Both the position numbers and the translations under genes were made by a program. The notes under the pieces were generated by a model. It saw only the letters and a program-made list of their open reading frames with translations. It had not been told where the DNA came from and did no database searches. From Haemonchus contortus (lineage: Eukaryota; Nematoda; Chromadorea; Rhabditida; Trichostrongylidae), in the NCBI GenBank assembly GCA_000469685.2, contig LS997564.1, forward strand, positions 10,360,091-10,424,090: 64,000 nucleotides of DNA. Reading direction: 5' to 3'. This document shows, in pieces, positions 14,315-27,355 of the stretch; the stretch's first letter is position 1; each line of letters starts with the position of its first letter.

Positions 14315-14774
14315 TACTTATCTTGGAACTTTGAATTCAGACCCCGATAAATCGATAGACTTTTGAATGCTGTTTACGGAAATGGAAATTAAAACTGCAA
14401 AATGATTCTCCTTAAAAAGTTATGGGGGCCCGAATTTTGCTCGCCAGTAGTATCAATTGTCTAAAAAAATGTTAGAAAAAGTTTAGAGAGCCTTTGATAA
14501 AATGAAAAAACACTTTGCAAAAGTGCGGATAATGGCGGGGAGGGACCCCTCATTTCAGGCCCACGAAGCGAGACCACTACCACCAGGTCACGTGGGCTTT
14601 TGATATGGAAGCGACGAGTTCGCATTTCCAATTGATACTACTGTCGAGCGAAATTCGGGCCCCCATAACATTTTAAGGAGAACCATTTAGCAGTTTTAAT
14701 TTCCATTTTCGTAAACACCATTCAGAACTCTAACCGATTTATCTGGGTCTGAATTCAAAGTTCTAAGATAAGTA
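14315..14774. mobile_element. Foldback element / MITE with ~145-bp inverted arms
   Basis: The sequence 14,315-14,459 reappears in inverted orientation at 14,629-14,774 with roughly 90 percent identity by eye. Both arms begin TACTTATCTT and contain matching blocks such as GAACTTTGAATTCAGACCC, AATGGAAATTAAAACTGC and GGGGGCCCGAATTT. The 169-bp loop shows no coding potential. A 12-bp direct repeat GAGGGGTAGTCT lies just outside the left arm (14,304-14,315) and again 33 bp beyond the right arm (14,807-14,818). This is the structure of a non-autonomous foldback transposon; the family is unknown to me. Confidence 0.75.
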
Positions 14775-15722
14775 GTAGGTAGTAGTAGGTTCCTGGTAAG
14801 TTCACTGAGGGGTAGTCTCAGTTCATTGCCACAATCTGTGGTGTCAGGCCTGTTAAGACCAACATCCAATGGAATTTCCAGAAAGGATGGATTTGAAGTT
14901 ATTTGAAGTAGAGTAGATTAGAAGGATCATCTGACCCTATCGAACAACTCTACTTCGAGTTTGTGCCCCGAAAATTGACGTCAGGGTCGTACAAATCGTC
15001 ACGAACTTCGCCGCACAAGTTGCTGTGCGCGTCCTGGGACGCACGCCTCCCCAGGAATTGTATCCCCACACTGAATTTTGTGCTACTGTGTACACTAAGC
15101 AGTACCATCACAAACCCTAGGCTAGTTCTGACAGGAAAACAAGTCTGAGTAGCAAGCATGTGATAAAATGTCCCTAACAGTCTTATTGACTATCATGTAT
15201 ACTATGAATTACCACCTGCCATAACACTATTTAATCAGTTCTTTTAGAACTAATTGCGGCAATTATCATTGAAAACAACAGTGCAGAACCATAGAGTGCT
15301 TTCCAAATCTCTAACAAATTTCTCAAGCCAGCTTTTTCCTGAAAAAGGGTATGAACCTCGTGAGTGAACCCTAACTAGGACAAAGTACCTTCCACGTAGT
15401 AGTTCTACAGAAACCTCGTCAACGTTTTCAATCTGCGATCATATGCAATAATATTATTTACGACATGAGTTAGTGAATACGTGTAATGTGATTTCGTTTC
15501 ACTGAAATAGGCTTAGGCATTAACGCTGGGGGTCACCTTGGAAACACCGTCGGACTCTAACCAGCCAATGTCAGTTCGAATCTCATTTCTAAGGGAAATG
15601 GCTCGATGAAAGGTTACATGGAACTAATGGTATTCTCCTTTCAAAATAGGATAGCTACTAGGGGTTTCTGGAAGGGGTAAAGGAGGGACACCTAAGCACC
15701 AGAGCACTTTCGAAGAAGGCCA

Positions 15723-15756
15723 GTGGAGCCCAGGAGCCTGTGGAGCCCAGGAACCT
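15723..15756. repeat. 17-bp tandem duplication
   Basis: Two adjacent copies of GTGGAGCCCAGGAGCCT-like sequence differ at one position. It has no evident function. Confidence 0.7.
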
Positions 15757-17504
15757 ACGTTCTACTTGGAAGAATTCACCAAATGTAGCCTTGATTATCA
15801 GATACAATCTCAAAATCCAGTATATCTTCCTCTGGATTCACTTTGGCTTTTGAAAACTTGTTTGGCCGTAGTTTATTCGACGAAGGATTAGGCCATGAAC
15901 ATCCCACTGGTTCCCCATCCAGGGCATATAATTAAGTAATTATGTAATTCAAAATATCTTGTAATATCAGCTGAATCGATACATGGATTCCTTTCCTTTC
16001 TGTTTCTCTTTAATATAGGACATTTAGCGTCAAATTCATCTCGTTTGGGCACTTTTACTCATTCTATATGCATGTAGCGCTAGGCTTGAGTTGTGATGAA
16101 TAAGACTAAGCTCCTGGCTGAATATTCTGACTTTGCACTTTTAAGGAAAATCCTATTCGTTAGCACAAACGAGAGACGGGAACGAAGGTGAATGTCCTCT
16201 TGCCAAGCACCTTTCGTCAACGACGATTGTGACTTTGTCAAGTCGCATTTTCCTCTTCGGGAAACGATGACGAGGGCACTATGAGAGAAGCTCGAGACGT
16301 CGTCGGTTGCTGTGCGAGCGAGCGAGGGACATCTTCGCAATGGGGTGCTTCTGCTGCTAGGAGCTGGCTATAGAACAAAAACACTGCTCATTCGGGAACG
16401 CCGACACTGTTCTATCCACCGGTATACCTTAACGATATCAGAAGGAACGATAGAACCTAGCGAAGTTGATGATTCTCCTTCAGCTCCTCCCATGGCCTCA
16501 AGTGCCACCTTCTGGCAAATACTCCCAAGACAGGAGGTGAACTCGCCTACTTTCCTTCATTTTTCAAGTGTCACGGACAGTAGGGCTTTTTTGGACTACG
16601 GGACTCTGAATAGCAGACCAGTAGACCACCATCTCTACAGAATGACTATAGCAGATGTCACAGTAGGTCACAGTTGACATTACCAGGTCTCGGTGCTCGT
16701 AGTGAACATCGCGACAATCGCGTCGGGACCATTTAACTTCGAGCACTAAGTTTGGCATTATGCCCAGAGGTTGCCACGAATGCAGGATCATACAGCAATG
16801 GTGCCCCATGCTCTATACTCAAAGCTTTCAATGGTCGCTACAATATAGACAGATGCCCAATGCATGGCGCATTCTGTAGCCCACCGTTTCCCTCCGTTAC
16901 TCTATTTATCATTGGCATTGGTTGGAGATTCTGTTGCATTTGGACGAATTTTTACAAATTCTACGAAAAACCGTTTGCGGTCTTAGGATGTGAAAGATGG
17001 AGCGGCGGAGTTATCAGTTTTTCAGAGCCTCTCATCAGCTCATCTTGTTCACCCGAATCATGGCTTGGACTTGGTTCAGGAACTGTGAAGTGGGAGGTCG
17101 TACCCCATTAATTCCTTTTAATACTACCATAGTTGAAGTGTAAGAAAAGTGTGTTCTGGTCCCGTTCTAATCAAAATTAAACCTTCCTGGTAACCTAATT
17201 AGTAATGTAGCTGCGGATATCGAAGCAAATCGTGGCTCATAAAAATGTACGAAGCCATTCATACGAAATGCTGCCCACCAGACGCCAGACATGTTTCAAT
17301 CTGAAATCGAAAGTGTTTTGGATAAATTCAGACGCATAGGGAAAAGCTTTGGACGAGCGGTTTTAAAACTTATTTGTAATAAGTAAATCTATTTATGCAG
17401 ACAAATGCGCAACGAATTCATCCCCTCATGGGGACTCGTAGGATTTTGTATGATATCACTTCCAGTAAATGAGGCCAAACAACCTCAGAATGCTTGAAAA
17501 CCGC

Positions 17505-17585
17505 TTGGACTTGAGTTAGGTCGAATCACTGTCTGAGCAACCCATGAGCAGCGCCTCTAGCCATTGCGCTAATTCTACCCAATCA
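17505..17585 (-). repeat. Degenerate tRNA-like (SINE head) sequence
   Basis: Read on the minus strand this contains TAGCGCAATGGCTAGAGGCG, which fits a pol III A box, followed about 30 nt later by a B-box-like GATTCGACC. It does not fold into a complete tRNA as written, because the arms downstream of the A box do not pair convincingly. I therefore treat it as the decayed 5' head of a tRNA-derived SINE rather than a tRNA gene. Confidence 0.35.
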
Positions 17586-20579
17586 ATACCTGTCAGAATT
17601 TGACACTAACCTATAACCTGAGGATCCTTTCCAAACGCACATACAGCATCCTGTCAAAAGGTTAAGTATGGCAGCAGAAGAACCACTCTGAGCGAATCAC
17701 CTAGCAAAGGACTCAATTATTTCACTTGAAAGCAGAATTCAAGGAAAATAATTGAGGTCTTCGTGCAGAATAGTGCAAAGGCGGTGACGAAAGTGCGAAA
17801 TTGATGGTTTCTAAAAATTACGAAAATTTAAAAAAAAAGTAGCAAGAAAAGGGATTGTCCGAGATAGCCGTCTGGGTGTCCCTCACATAAGCATACTATT
17901 TGCCTCGTCCTGTGAATAGCGCAATAATAACACGCTATATAAGACGGCCACTGCGAGTATCTGCGTATGCCGATTTCGTTTGTAGCCCTTATTAGGCTTT
18001 GTCTAGGCCGTTTTCGACCCAACAAAAGCCCATGTACTATCCTCGGAGGGCACAGACTCATTTTAGTGGGAAATCTCAGGAACCATAAAATCGTGAACTT
18101 TGCCTTTAAATAGTATGTCCATCTCCACCCACATCATGAAAGTGTTCCTGCTAGGTTTGATTTCGAAATTTAAAAACAATGAGTCCGTCGATTCGCTCAG
18201 TAGTATTTGATACAACACTTTTCAGGTGACACTCTGTTCCTGTGTTGGTGATCACTGTAACGACCAGGACATGTTGTTAGCGCTCAACTCGTCCAATGAC
18301 ATGAAAAAACTCGTCCTTGTTCTCGTTCTCATTATGATGTCTATATCATTATATTTATGACTGATCTTAAATTGACTCTTTAATTGTCATCGAATGGGTG
18401 AGGCTTCCTCGACTAACTTTTGACGGTGTTTCCCATTTTAAGCATAATTTCTATAAAAAATGTCGCTGTTGAATTAAAGGCAGGGCCAAAGGGAGCAAAT
18501 TAATTTTCTTATGGTCCCAAAAAAAGGAGCACAATCGGGTTCGTGTCTCCTTACATCTACAAATTACTATAACTCTAATTATTACTATTGTTATTACTAT
18601 CAATCCGAGATTTTTTCATTGTTGTCTTTCAAATATTTATGTATTGAATCCCAATGCATCATTACCCGATGGAAATTCATTTAACAAAATTTCGCTATTG
18701 ATTTCCCAATGCTATGATCTACTAGAGACGTATCGATCGATACTCACCCAGTCATATACTTCGATTTCTGATGTTCCATAGTAGTCCACCGATCCTTCGT
18801 TCCGTATCCAAAGTTGATATTGTTGCTCACTTTCCAGTCAGTGTTCATTTCGAACGTTGTGTTGCTATCATGTGATTACGGTATTCTTTACCATATCCTT
18901 AGCTACTCTGTACTTACTAGCATACTTCAGAGCAATCTTAGAATCAAATAAGTATGTTTATAATCATATAGAGACCAATAAATTAAAAAAGTTTGCCTGT
19001 TGTTTATACATTTCGTTCTGGTGAGGTAGTATTAGGGTGGTCGAAGAATTTCTGTAACAAATTTTACCAAATTCCCGATTTTTTTCTGAAAATTTCTGGA
19101 TGATTTCATTGAACTACTATGGACGGACCGCGAGTTCTAGTCCAAGTGACTTCAATTCTGAATGGAAATCGAAGTAGTCGCACAGCCTACGTCACCTTCC
19201 ACCTTTTTCCCAGACCACAGTGACTGGAACTGCAACTTCATCAGCCTATTCACCCTCCTTCTCTCACTACTCCTACTTTCATGCTGTCTTTCTTTAGACT
19301 CTTTCTAGTGGCTCTCTAATTTATGCTAATTGATGTATGATGTGTCCTCGCATGTCATACATGCCCATTGACTCATTTCAATTCGATGCCTCCCCATATT
19401 AAGTTTCACTGCTCGCCGAAGCCGCCGACCTCGTCGGCCGTTTCCATATTATATCGTCAAGCCCACATAGCGAAAACAAAAACGAATTGAAACTGGGGAT
19501 CTACTCCCCAACTGGTAAGTTGACGTATCCGGAGCTGCGGCAAAACGAGGATGGATGAAACGCTCAGCTTCAACCAATCCTTCAGCGGGAAAACACCGTG
19601 CATTCGACGCTCTCTAGAATTTCAAACTCGTTTGATTCCCCCTTCGGCCCATACAATGAGTTGTGAAATCCACAAGTACGGTTTCAGCTGAAATAAATGG
19701 AAGTGTTCATAAAATGACCAGCTAATTATTCGTACTGAGCAAGTTGGTAAAGTTGTGGGTCCACTGTGAAGATTCAGGTAGGCATCGATTGTAAAGATAT
19801 ATGGGAACCATAAGGGAGAGTCAGTCTCTTTTTACAGCTGACCCTGGAACTCTAACAGTTCACGATATCATCAATCCTCTAATTGGTGTCTATAGCGCTG
19901 GTGAAGCCATTTTGCACTACACAACACGGGTGTACTGTAGCTCGCCTCAAGTAAGCAGTTCCCTATCTTTAGGTGACGACTAGAAGTTGGTACCGCCCTT
20001 CTAAGGAATGAAGATCCGTAAATGCGGATGATTGATGTGTCTGGAGAAGGAATTTTTTTCTTCAATACATAAAGTGGAACTACTTTAAACTCCTGGCCAC
20101 TCATTTATCAATTCATTAACACCTTTGTAGACATTACAATCTCTCCAATTTTCAAAGTACATCGCAACGGTGAGACTATACTGCCAACCAGACATAAGAT
20201 ATTGTTCCATCTTTCATAGGCTCTCAGGCATCATTTAGGTGTTACTTCAGTTTTTTTCCCAAAAATTAGAAATAAAGAGATTAATCGATCACAAGACACG
20301 CCAGGCAGCCGATTCTCCATCAAAACTGTTGACAGATATATATCAACGCTCGTAATTGGTGTTCATGTTCATGTTGGGTAAGAACTTATTTGCACCCCAC
20401 GATTTTTCTTTCGTGATGATCTCTGCCTTCAGTAGGCTTCCAACCTTATTTATCACACCGATCGCTGTGAAAGCATCAAATCCCAACATAAACCATCCCA
20501 ATAAATAGAATTTCTACAACAACAAAAAGACAATTTTTTAGACTCAGTATCATGTTCATCTAGAACTAAAAAATAAAGT

Positions 20580-20807
20580 TTTTTTTTCGCATCAATCAAA
20601 CGCGTTCGAGGGATGCGCCTCGCACTCGACTCCTATTCAAAATTGCAGTGGCCAGCCGACGCACATGTCAGCGCCTGGTTCCAATAAACCAACCCCGGAG
20701 TGATTGAAGGCACCGTTGGCCTGAGCGAATATTGATCCGAGATTCGAACCCTGACTACCTGTATGATAATGCGCTACTTACCGCTACACCACCACCGCCC
20801 GCTCGTT
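20580..20807 (-). mobile_element. tRNA-derived SINE with target-site duplication
   Basis: On the minus strand the element opens with a tRNA-like head. An A-box match (GTGTAGCGGTAAG, 20,777-20,789) is followed by a B-box match (CAGGGTTCGAATC, 20,741-20,753), then a body and an A-rich tail, seen on the plus strand as the T run at 20,580-20,587. It is bracketed by an 8-bp direct repeat AATAAAGT at 20,572-20,579 and 20,808-20,815, the signature of LINE-mediated retroposition. The body shares the GGCTGGCC and TTGG..TATTGGAACCA layout with the diverged copies at 9.0 and 10.4 kb. It lies about 200 bp downstream of the gars-1 stop codon. Confidence 0.8.
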
Positions 20808-21010
20808 AATAAAGTACAGCTTTTAAACCTTTTATCACCCTACCGATCACTTCCATGTGGAATGAAAAGTGAACTGAAACTCATAGTCTTAAATATTTTT
20901 ATATAGTAACGATTGTATAACAGCGAAGGAGAAAGCATTGGAAAAAGCTCAACAACAAAATTAATTTAGCATATTTATAACCAAAGATCATGATAGAGAG
21001 ATGATACCAT

Positions 21011-24000
21011 TTAGTCACTCTTGGTCTCAAATATTGGGTACTTTTCCTTTGCAGTTTCCCAGTCCATCCGCTCAGTAGATAGCGCTAACATTAGACTGCC
21101 GAGTTCGGTCAACTGAAAAGTCGTAGTCGATAAGTCAAGATGTAGAGCTGGATCCATAGGCAACGATAGACTCACATCCACTCTGACTTGTTCCATGCTT
21201 TCGGCATGTCTTACCGTCACGGTCCATGGCTCTTTCTCGGATTCAAAGTCTACCGTAACGCCGAATGGAATTCCAATCTCATCCGTTCGTGCGTATCGCC
21301 GTCCAATTGATCCTGCGCTGTCATCCTAAAAAAGAATCTTTGATAATCAAGAAAGCTCAGTGATTCGGAATCATTCAACTCAACGAACTTTAATTCAAAA
21401 TTATCCGGAGAACTTAAAATACTTGAAATAGAGAATTCCGACAGCTTACTCTAAAAAGGAGTAATCAATCCTCAGGTTTATTTTTCAAGCCTCAGGGCTT
21501 ACTCATAAAGCGCACGTAAAGAGAAAACCTGAACAAAATCTGAAAAAAAAATTCACCACGACAATGCCAAACTATATGCGGCAAAGTTGAGACGCAGGTT
21601 GAGGTTGGGGCTAATGATAAACCTCCGATCAACTTATGACTCGGGCTGACAATCTCAGATTACTTGCTGGATTAAAAGACGTCATCAGGATTAAAAAAGC
21701 TGGAAGATCGAGAGGAGGGTAAGGGAGGCAGACGATTTTTTGAAGTTTAGCCCCAATTCTTCTGATAAAAAGAATTCAAAAAGCCATCCGAATGTTGTGT
21801 TCACCGGTAATTACGTATGGTACCAATCATCTCCAACCCTGCTCGTCTTCGAAAACTTTTTAATCAATTGGACGGTGGAGAAACTACAAAAAGCTCATCC
21901 AATGACATAATACAACCTCGAGGCAACACCTGCGATCGAATCTGCCCTTTATTCTGCCAAACTACTTGAGCACCATTAAGTCGAACTACGATATTCTGAT
22001 AGTAGAAGTGCCTGTTCGGTTTGATTCAACCAAGCTCACTCAGCCCGAGCACTCAGATTTAGATTAGTGACCAATCGAATCAGAAAGTTCATCTTGAGGA
22101 TACTTTTCAGAAAAAAAAGACTAACTTAAACAAACAAACTAACCACGCGATAGCTGAGCTCATATCGTGAAAGCTCCTCACGAACTGCATCTATTATCGG
22201 ATTCAGCCTTTCATTTGCAGATATTGGTAGAACTGAGCACTTGATTGGCGCCACCCGTGGCCGTAAAGCAAGGAACTGAAAATATTCCTCTTGAATGGAA
22301 AGTCAACGTTGCCGAAATTGTCGATGGATTATTTTGTTAAATAAGAAGCACCTGAGATCACGAAGTGAAGTTCACAAAAAGCAATAAGAATAGTCGTTTC
22401 TCCAAAATCTGACGAAACTCCAAATCAGAATACTCACCGTTCTCTGCTCGTCTCCTTCTCGTTGCCTGAAAGAATGCTCCAAGACGGCATACATAATTCT
22501 ACCAATTCCGAACGATGGTTCAATTACCGATGGGGTGATCTCTTCAACGTGAACCTCAAAAGAAGGCCATAACCCTAAGCCTTTGCAAGTGGTGTGAAAG
22601 ACCAGAGAAATGAAATGTGAAAGAAATGTTCACAGCATCTTCTTACCGTTTTCGTTGATCTCTTCACGGAGAGCATGTTTGAAGTAAGGGAGAACTCGTC
22701 ATCGTCCACTTTCAGTTTGAAAGCCCTTCAACAAAACACAGATTGCTGTATAAAGGACAAAACAGTCATCCAGAAAGCGAAACCATAGAAATTGGAAATA
22801 AAAAGGGCCGAGATTTCATACCCTGTACTGATCTGCTTCTCGAGGTCCTCTATGCTCTCCTCAGACATTTGTGCGAGCGCTGTTTGAATCTGGAAACGAT
22901 CTGCGAATCTCGGCTCCGGACTCTTTCTTTATATTAGGTTGAGTCATAAGTCCTCGGACAAATTGGCAACGATAATATTTATCTTACAATTTTTAAACGA
23001 CAATAGCGAATCATTTGAAATATGCCCCATTGGCATCGATGGTCTTCTGCCAATGCTTGGGCAGATCGTAGATGTCCTTGCTTTAGAACGCTGGGAGCTG
23101 GCCCTTGGGGAAGTGCACCAGTGCCATTTTGATGTCGTCGCGGGTTTGAAAGTCCTGACCATCCAGATGACGTTGAAGATGGGGAAAAAGGTGGTAATAC
23201 GAGGGATCCAGATCTGAGGAACATGGTTGGCGTGGTAAAGTTGTCCTGCCAAAATTCGTCAGTTCAGTTTTGGTCGTTCTTGCAATGTGAGGGCGAGTGT
23301 TGTCGTGCTGAAAGTAAACTTTGTGCTGCTGTGGACGTGTAGCTTCGGGATTCGCCTTCAAATTCCTCAGTTGCGTAATGTAGACGTGTGCGGTCACTGT
23401 GCATCCTTCGTCTAGCAGCTCCCATTATTCGACACGGAGAGCGCCCCACCAGAATCAGAGCACAACCTCCTTGGCGTGTACGTTGGGTTTGGGGGAGTCT
23501 TCTGCATGCGCACCTTTGTCAATCCATTGAGCACGCCGGTGAACGTCAGAGTAGAGGTTCGACTTCGCACCCCTGGTGACTAGGTACTCGAGCCACGTGT
23601 GGTGCCCTTGAGCGTGAGGAGAGAAAGTGCCACGTCGTCGCGGCGGTCTATGTCATACTACTTCAAAGCATGAAGCATCTATGGACCGAGCTTTCGCACC
23701 TTGTCGATTGACTTCAGTTTACGAAGAACTGTGGAATGACTCCCCAAGGGTGACTGCCAGTTCACGAGTAGTTTGATACGGATCGGCCCCCACCTGGCTT
23801 CGCAGCACTTTTAAATCCAACTTCATTGAGTGTCCTGGACGGTCTTCATTTTCGACGGAATAGTCGCCCGATGCGAAATTCTAGTGTCACTTGTAAATTG
23901 TACACCTCCTGCTTGTAAACGTCCTTCATGCCTCTATCGATTGCCGCGGGTTCATGGCCAGATAAAAAAATAAATATGATGGTGTTGCGGATGTGGAGTT

Positions 24001-27000
24001 GCGACGGCTTGAAATCATTAAGCACAGTTGCTGTTAAGGGAACAGTTAGGTGCCTTTTCCAGTATGCATTTGAAAGAGCTTTCCATACTCTATCTAACAG
24101 TGCCTGGCATGTTCATTTTCGTCACCTCTTTCCCGAGTTATGATCGCTAGAAGTCATCACTATCACATTGTCCGAGGACTTATGACTCAACCTAATATAA
24201 AAGATTCAGGCAATTGGATCGAGCAGTGCCCAGGACTTGGGTGCATTTCAGCCTTTTACAGTGGCTCATACAGCTATTTAAAACCAGATTGATCGAAAAC
24301 GTTTGTGATTAGCAGTCGATCTATGTATAGAAGACAATATCTACTAGGAATCGCTGCACAATAACATTGGAAAGGCCTCTGCTCACTTTCGTTGTATGCC
24401 TATTTGATCAGGGCATCCTCCGAGGAGAAGGTCATCAATCTCGGCCGATCCAAGTGCAGAACACAATTTAAACAACCACCAACCCTTTTCGCGTCCTTCT
24501 TAAACTCTTTTCCTAACACTGCCATATTCGGAACAACCTCCACAACGTCGACCGTTTTCGGCTGTTCCAGTTTCTTCTCGGCTACAAGCTATAATAACAC
24601 CTATTGATTACTTTCTAAGACTTCCAAAACGAAAGGATCCCATGTAAAACAGCGAGCAAGAGAAACCTTGGTGTTTGTAGCTTTGGAGTGCTGGGTCAGA
24701 TCGTAGCAAGAGCGATCGGCGTTACCAACACATTCAATCCATCCGTAGCTGGTCAGAATTTCGGCATCCCAGCAATCCTTAAAGGAATTTCACTTAGGCA
24801 AGAGCAGTTATTTCTTCGGATTCTTTCAGTATGCTCGCCCAGAAGATGACTAATCAGTAAGTTGAATTTTCCCCGTCACGATGCGGTCCTATGGAAAATT
24901 CATACACTGACTTACCTGGGCGTAATGTGCCATTTCATTTCCAAGATGCTGACGGAAACGCAGACGACGCGGATCAACTCCAACCTTGACTAGATACATG
25001 TGAGTGCGGGCCATGTAATATCCCAGTGTCTCATTGGCTACTATACCCTGAAATCACATTGTATGAATTCCCAAACTTAAATAGGCGGATTGAATTTATA
25101 GACTGTTGCCATAGTATATAGAGTATAACTCCATATTCGTTCTACCTTCTCAACAGCTTCTCCTATAGTCATCGATACAGCCGGCTGGCCATCCATTTGG
25201 TTACAAGCAGAGAATAGCACCACTGGATAAGAATGGACCTGAAGAAATTGGGGTTTGGAGGTGTTAAGTTCGAACATTACTTTACGGACATGAGAAGTTA
25301 TGAAAAACTTCAATTTCTCCAGAACTAAAAGATAAAGCTCTTACCTATGAAAAAAATTATAAATCTGCATTGTCTTACCTTTTTGAACTTCGGGAAGCTC
25401 TTATCGTTAGGATCCACAAAATGCTCGATTTCACACATGGTAAACTCGCGGACCCTAATGAGACCCTGACGCGGTGAGATCTCATTGCGGAATCCGAGAC
25501 CGATTTGAGCCGCAGCGAAAGGTAGCTTACCCTGAATAAAAACTATGCAGATGTCATAGACGTTGAATATTCAAGAGCATCTTCGAACTCAAAATTCGTG
25601 AATTCTCGATCTATCATTTCCTACGCACCTGATTAAACTCTAATAGCCGCTTGAAGTTGACGAATATACCTTGAGCAGTTTCGGGCCGTAGATAAGCCTT
25701 AACATTTTTACATCAAAAGATAGTAAATAGTACCGAAACACCGCATCTAAGGACAATGCATAACTCAATTCATAAAATGGGTCATATGAACTAAGAAAAC
25801 AAGATAGCGAAAAGTCAGGATTCCGTAGTCTTACCTTAAAGTCCCCTGTTGGTCCTATTTGTGATGGGAACATCAGGTTGAAAGCTATTGGAGGAGTCAG
25901 CTCGTTTCCGGTAGATGGTGATTTGAAGCCGAATTTCGTAATGACCTATAAGTGGTAACGAAGAGACTGAAAATATCTCTAAAAAACTATCCAATGAAAA
26001 TTTCGAAACTAACTTCTTGCATGTCCTTATCATCGAACCCTTCGAGACGGGCTAGGACATCTTGGAGAGCAGATTTTGTGGCCTCATCGGTTTTCTTGTC
26101 CTAAACTAATTATATAGCCACGGACAGAGAAAACCACTAACCTCTCGAGAGGAACAGCCTAAGCAAAAATCACTGTGGATCTCTATGAGGACGAGCAATA
26201 ACTTAGCAAAACAGAATGAGATAGGGAAAATTACGTACACCAATTAGTTTTTCAGCCGCATTTTTGATAAGGTGGTCGGCTCGGAAGCACTCTCCATTTT
26301 TTACATCCTTCACCATCCAATCAGCGAAACGATCCACATGCCCAGAGGCCCTATAACAGGAGAGATTTGATATTTTCTAACAGGACTCACACAGCATCGA
26401 AACGACAAGAAAGAGGAAGGAAAGAAAATAAAAACTCAATGAAGGAACCTACTTAAGCACCGGCTCAGGTGTGAGCGAGGTGCAGTCAACCTCCAACATT
26501 CCCTCCTCTAGAATGAAATGCTTACGCCATTCTTGCAGCATATTCGCCTTAAGCGCGCATCCCATAGGACCAAAGTCATATCTAATAAAAACATTAACTT
26601 GAAAGTGGAAGTTCAACACGTTACAATGAACAAACTTACAATCCCGTCACTCCCCCATAAATCGAGAACGACTGATCGTAGAAGAAGCGCCTCTTCAGTA
26701 GATCTTCGAGCTTCAAGCGGTCAAATGACGCTTCTTTCGGCGCAAGAGCGACCTCCTTGAAAAAAAGTATTTGAGAGAGGTACAGATGAGGTCCTTGTAA
26801 ATTACTACGCCCTTCTAGCAATGAGAGTGGGACCGACAGTCCATGAAACTCCCACCAAAAGTTCCTCTACAGAAAAGTGCGAGGAATAAACCCAATGGAT
26901 AGCATTATCACATCAATACCACATCCACCTTTACCACAGAAGCATGGAAATGAATAGTCGCAAACGAAGAAGAGATCAAATATTGTGCTCACCGTGTCCT

Positions 27001-27355
27001 CTAGCTTCTTCTTCCTCGCTTTCAGTTCGATAACCGCTTTGTCAATATCAATTTTTGGAGCACCCTGTTCCTTAATAAAAACATAGATAATGACGATTCA
27101 AGGGAAAAAACCAGTCAAAGGGCATCATTAGATGAGACCTTCGCACTTCATAATACTCCCTCCTTCCAAACATAAAGATCTTCAAAACAGGCGTTCAGGG
27201 TTTTCAAAAGAGACTTACTTTCAGTTGCCGGACTAGATCTCCGTACTCCTTCACAGCAATACGCAGGGGAGCCAATTGCTAAATGCACCGTTGACTTAAA
27301 TACTGACATTTTAAGAAGATACCAGCCTCACCGCTTCTATTTCAGGACTAGCCAT
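21011..27355 (-). CDS. gars-1: Glycyl-tRNA synthetase (class II), 19 exons
   Basis: Charges tRNA-Gly with glycine. Exons (minus): 27332-27355 (from ATG), 27219-27278, 26993-27070, 26640-26755, 26453-26581, 26239-26350, 26014-26100, 25835-25945, 25629-25697, 25379-25531, 25146-25238, 24916-25047, 24667-24777, 24484-24588, 22822-22889, 22647-22725, 22438-22554, 22144-22275, 21011-21325. All phases agree, giving 696 aa, close to the human cytosolic enzyme. A WHEP domain covers residues ~9-54 ([15 protein letters not shown]). RPETAQGIF (~243-251) and FRNEISPR (~276-283) form the motif 2 region, EPSFGIGR (~521-528) is motif 3, and the anticodon-binding domain fills the last two exons. The frame stays open upstream of the ATG to an acceptor at 27,454, allowing an N-terminal extension. 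The intron at 22,890-24,483 holds a mariner. I recall the C. elegans orthologue as T10F2.1. Confidence 0.96.
22934..24195 (-). mobile_element. Mariner (DD34D) transposon, dead transposase
   Basis: 1,262 bp bounded by perfect 28-bp inverted repeats (22,934-22,961 and 24,168-24,195, each starting TTAGGTTGAGTCATAAGTCC) and flanked by the TA duplication typical of Tc1/mariner. A transposase relic lies on the minus strand, the same strand as gars-1. The C-terminal part at 23,083-23,397 shows [12 protein letters not shown] and [20 protein letters not shown]-terminal pieces such as [17 protein letters not shown] occur near 23,740-23,800 in other frames. Several frameshifts and stops break it. The third catalytic Asp, expected in the xPSDYHLF context 34 residues after HDN, is Tyr. 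The element sits wholly inside a gars-1 intron, so it should be removed by splicing. Confidence 0.95.

Larger units (their letters stand above)
1..21010. other. Gene-poor region with scattered repeats
   Basis: I find no open frame here that shows a recognisable domain, a consistent splice structure or similarity I can name. Most open frames are under 125 codons and overlap others on both strands. The exception in length is a 220-codon frame at 11,610-12,272, listed separately. The stretch contains poly-C tracts near 96-106 and 7,667-7,681, a foldback element at 14.3-14.8 kb, SINE-like sequences near 9.0, 10.4, 17.5 and 20.6 kb, and a 17-bp tandem pair at 15,723-15,756. It lies downstream of the 3' end of gars-1. 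Short exons of an undetected gene cannot be excluded without transcript data. Confidence 0.6.

Noticed and set aside
20740..20800. A functional tRNA gene on the minus strand
   Set aside because: A and B boxes are present but the sequence continues into a SINE body with an A tail and target duplication, and a full cloverleaf is not formed.
24387..24483. Apparent frameshift in gars-1, where a shifted frame after KDAKR reads [14 protein letters not shown]
   Set aside because: Ending the exon at the GTTGGT donor (exon 24484-24588) joins in phase to [12 protein letters not shown] at 22,889, which matches the family; the rest is intron.
26143..26159. 17-nt microexon between two gars-1 exons, flanked by AG and GT
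   Set aside because: The neighbouring exons already join in phase 0 and 17 nt would break the frame.
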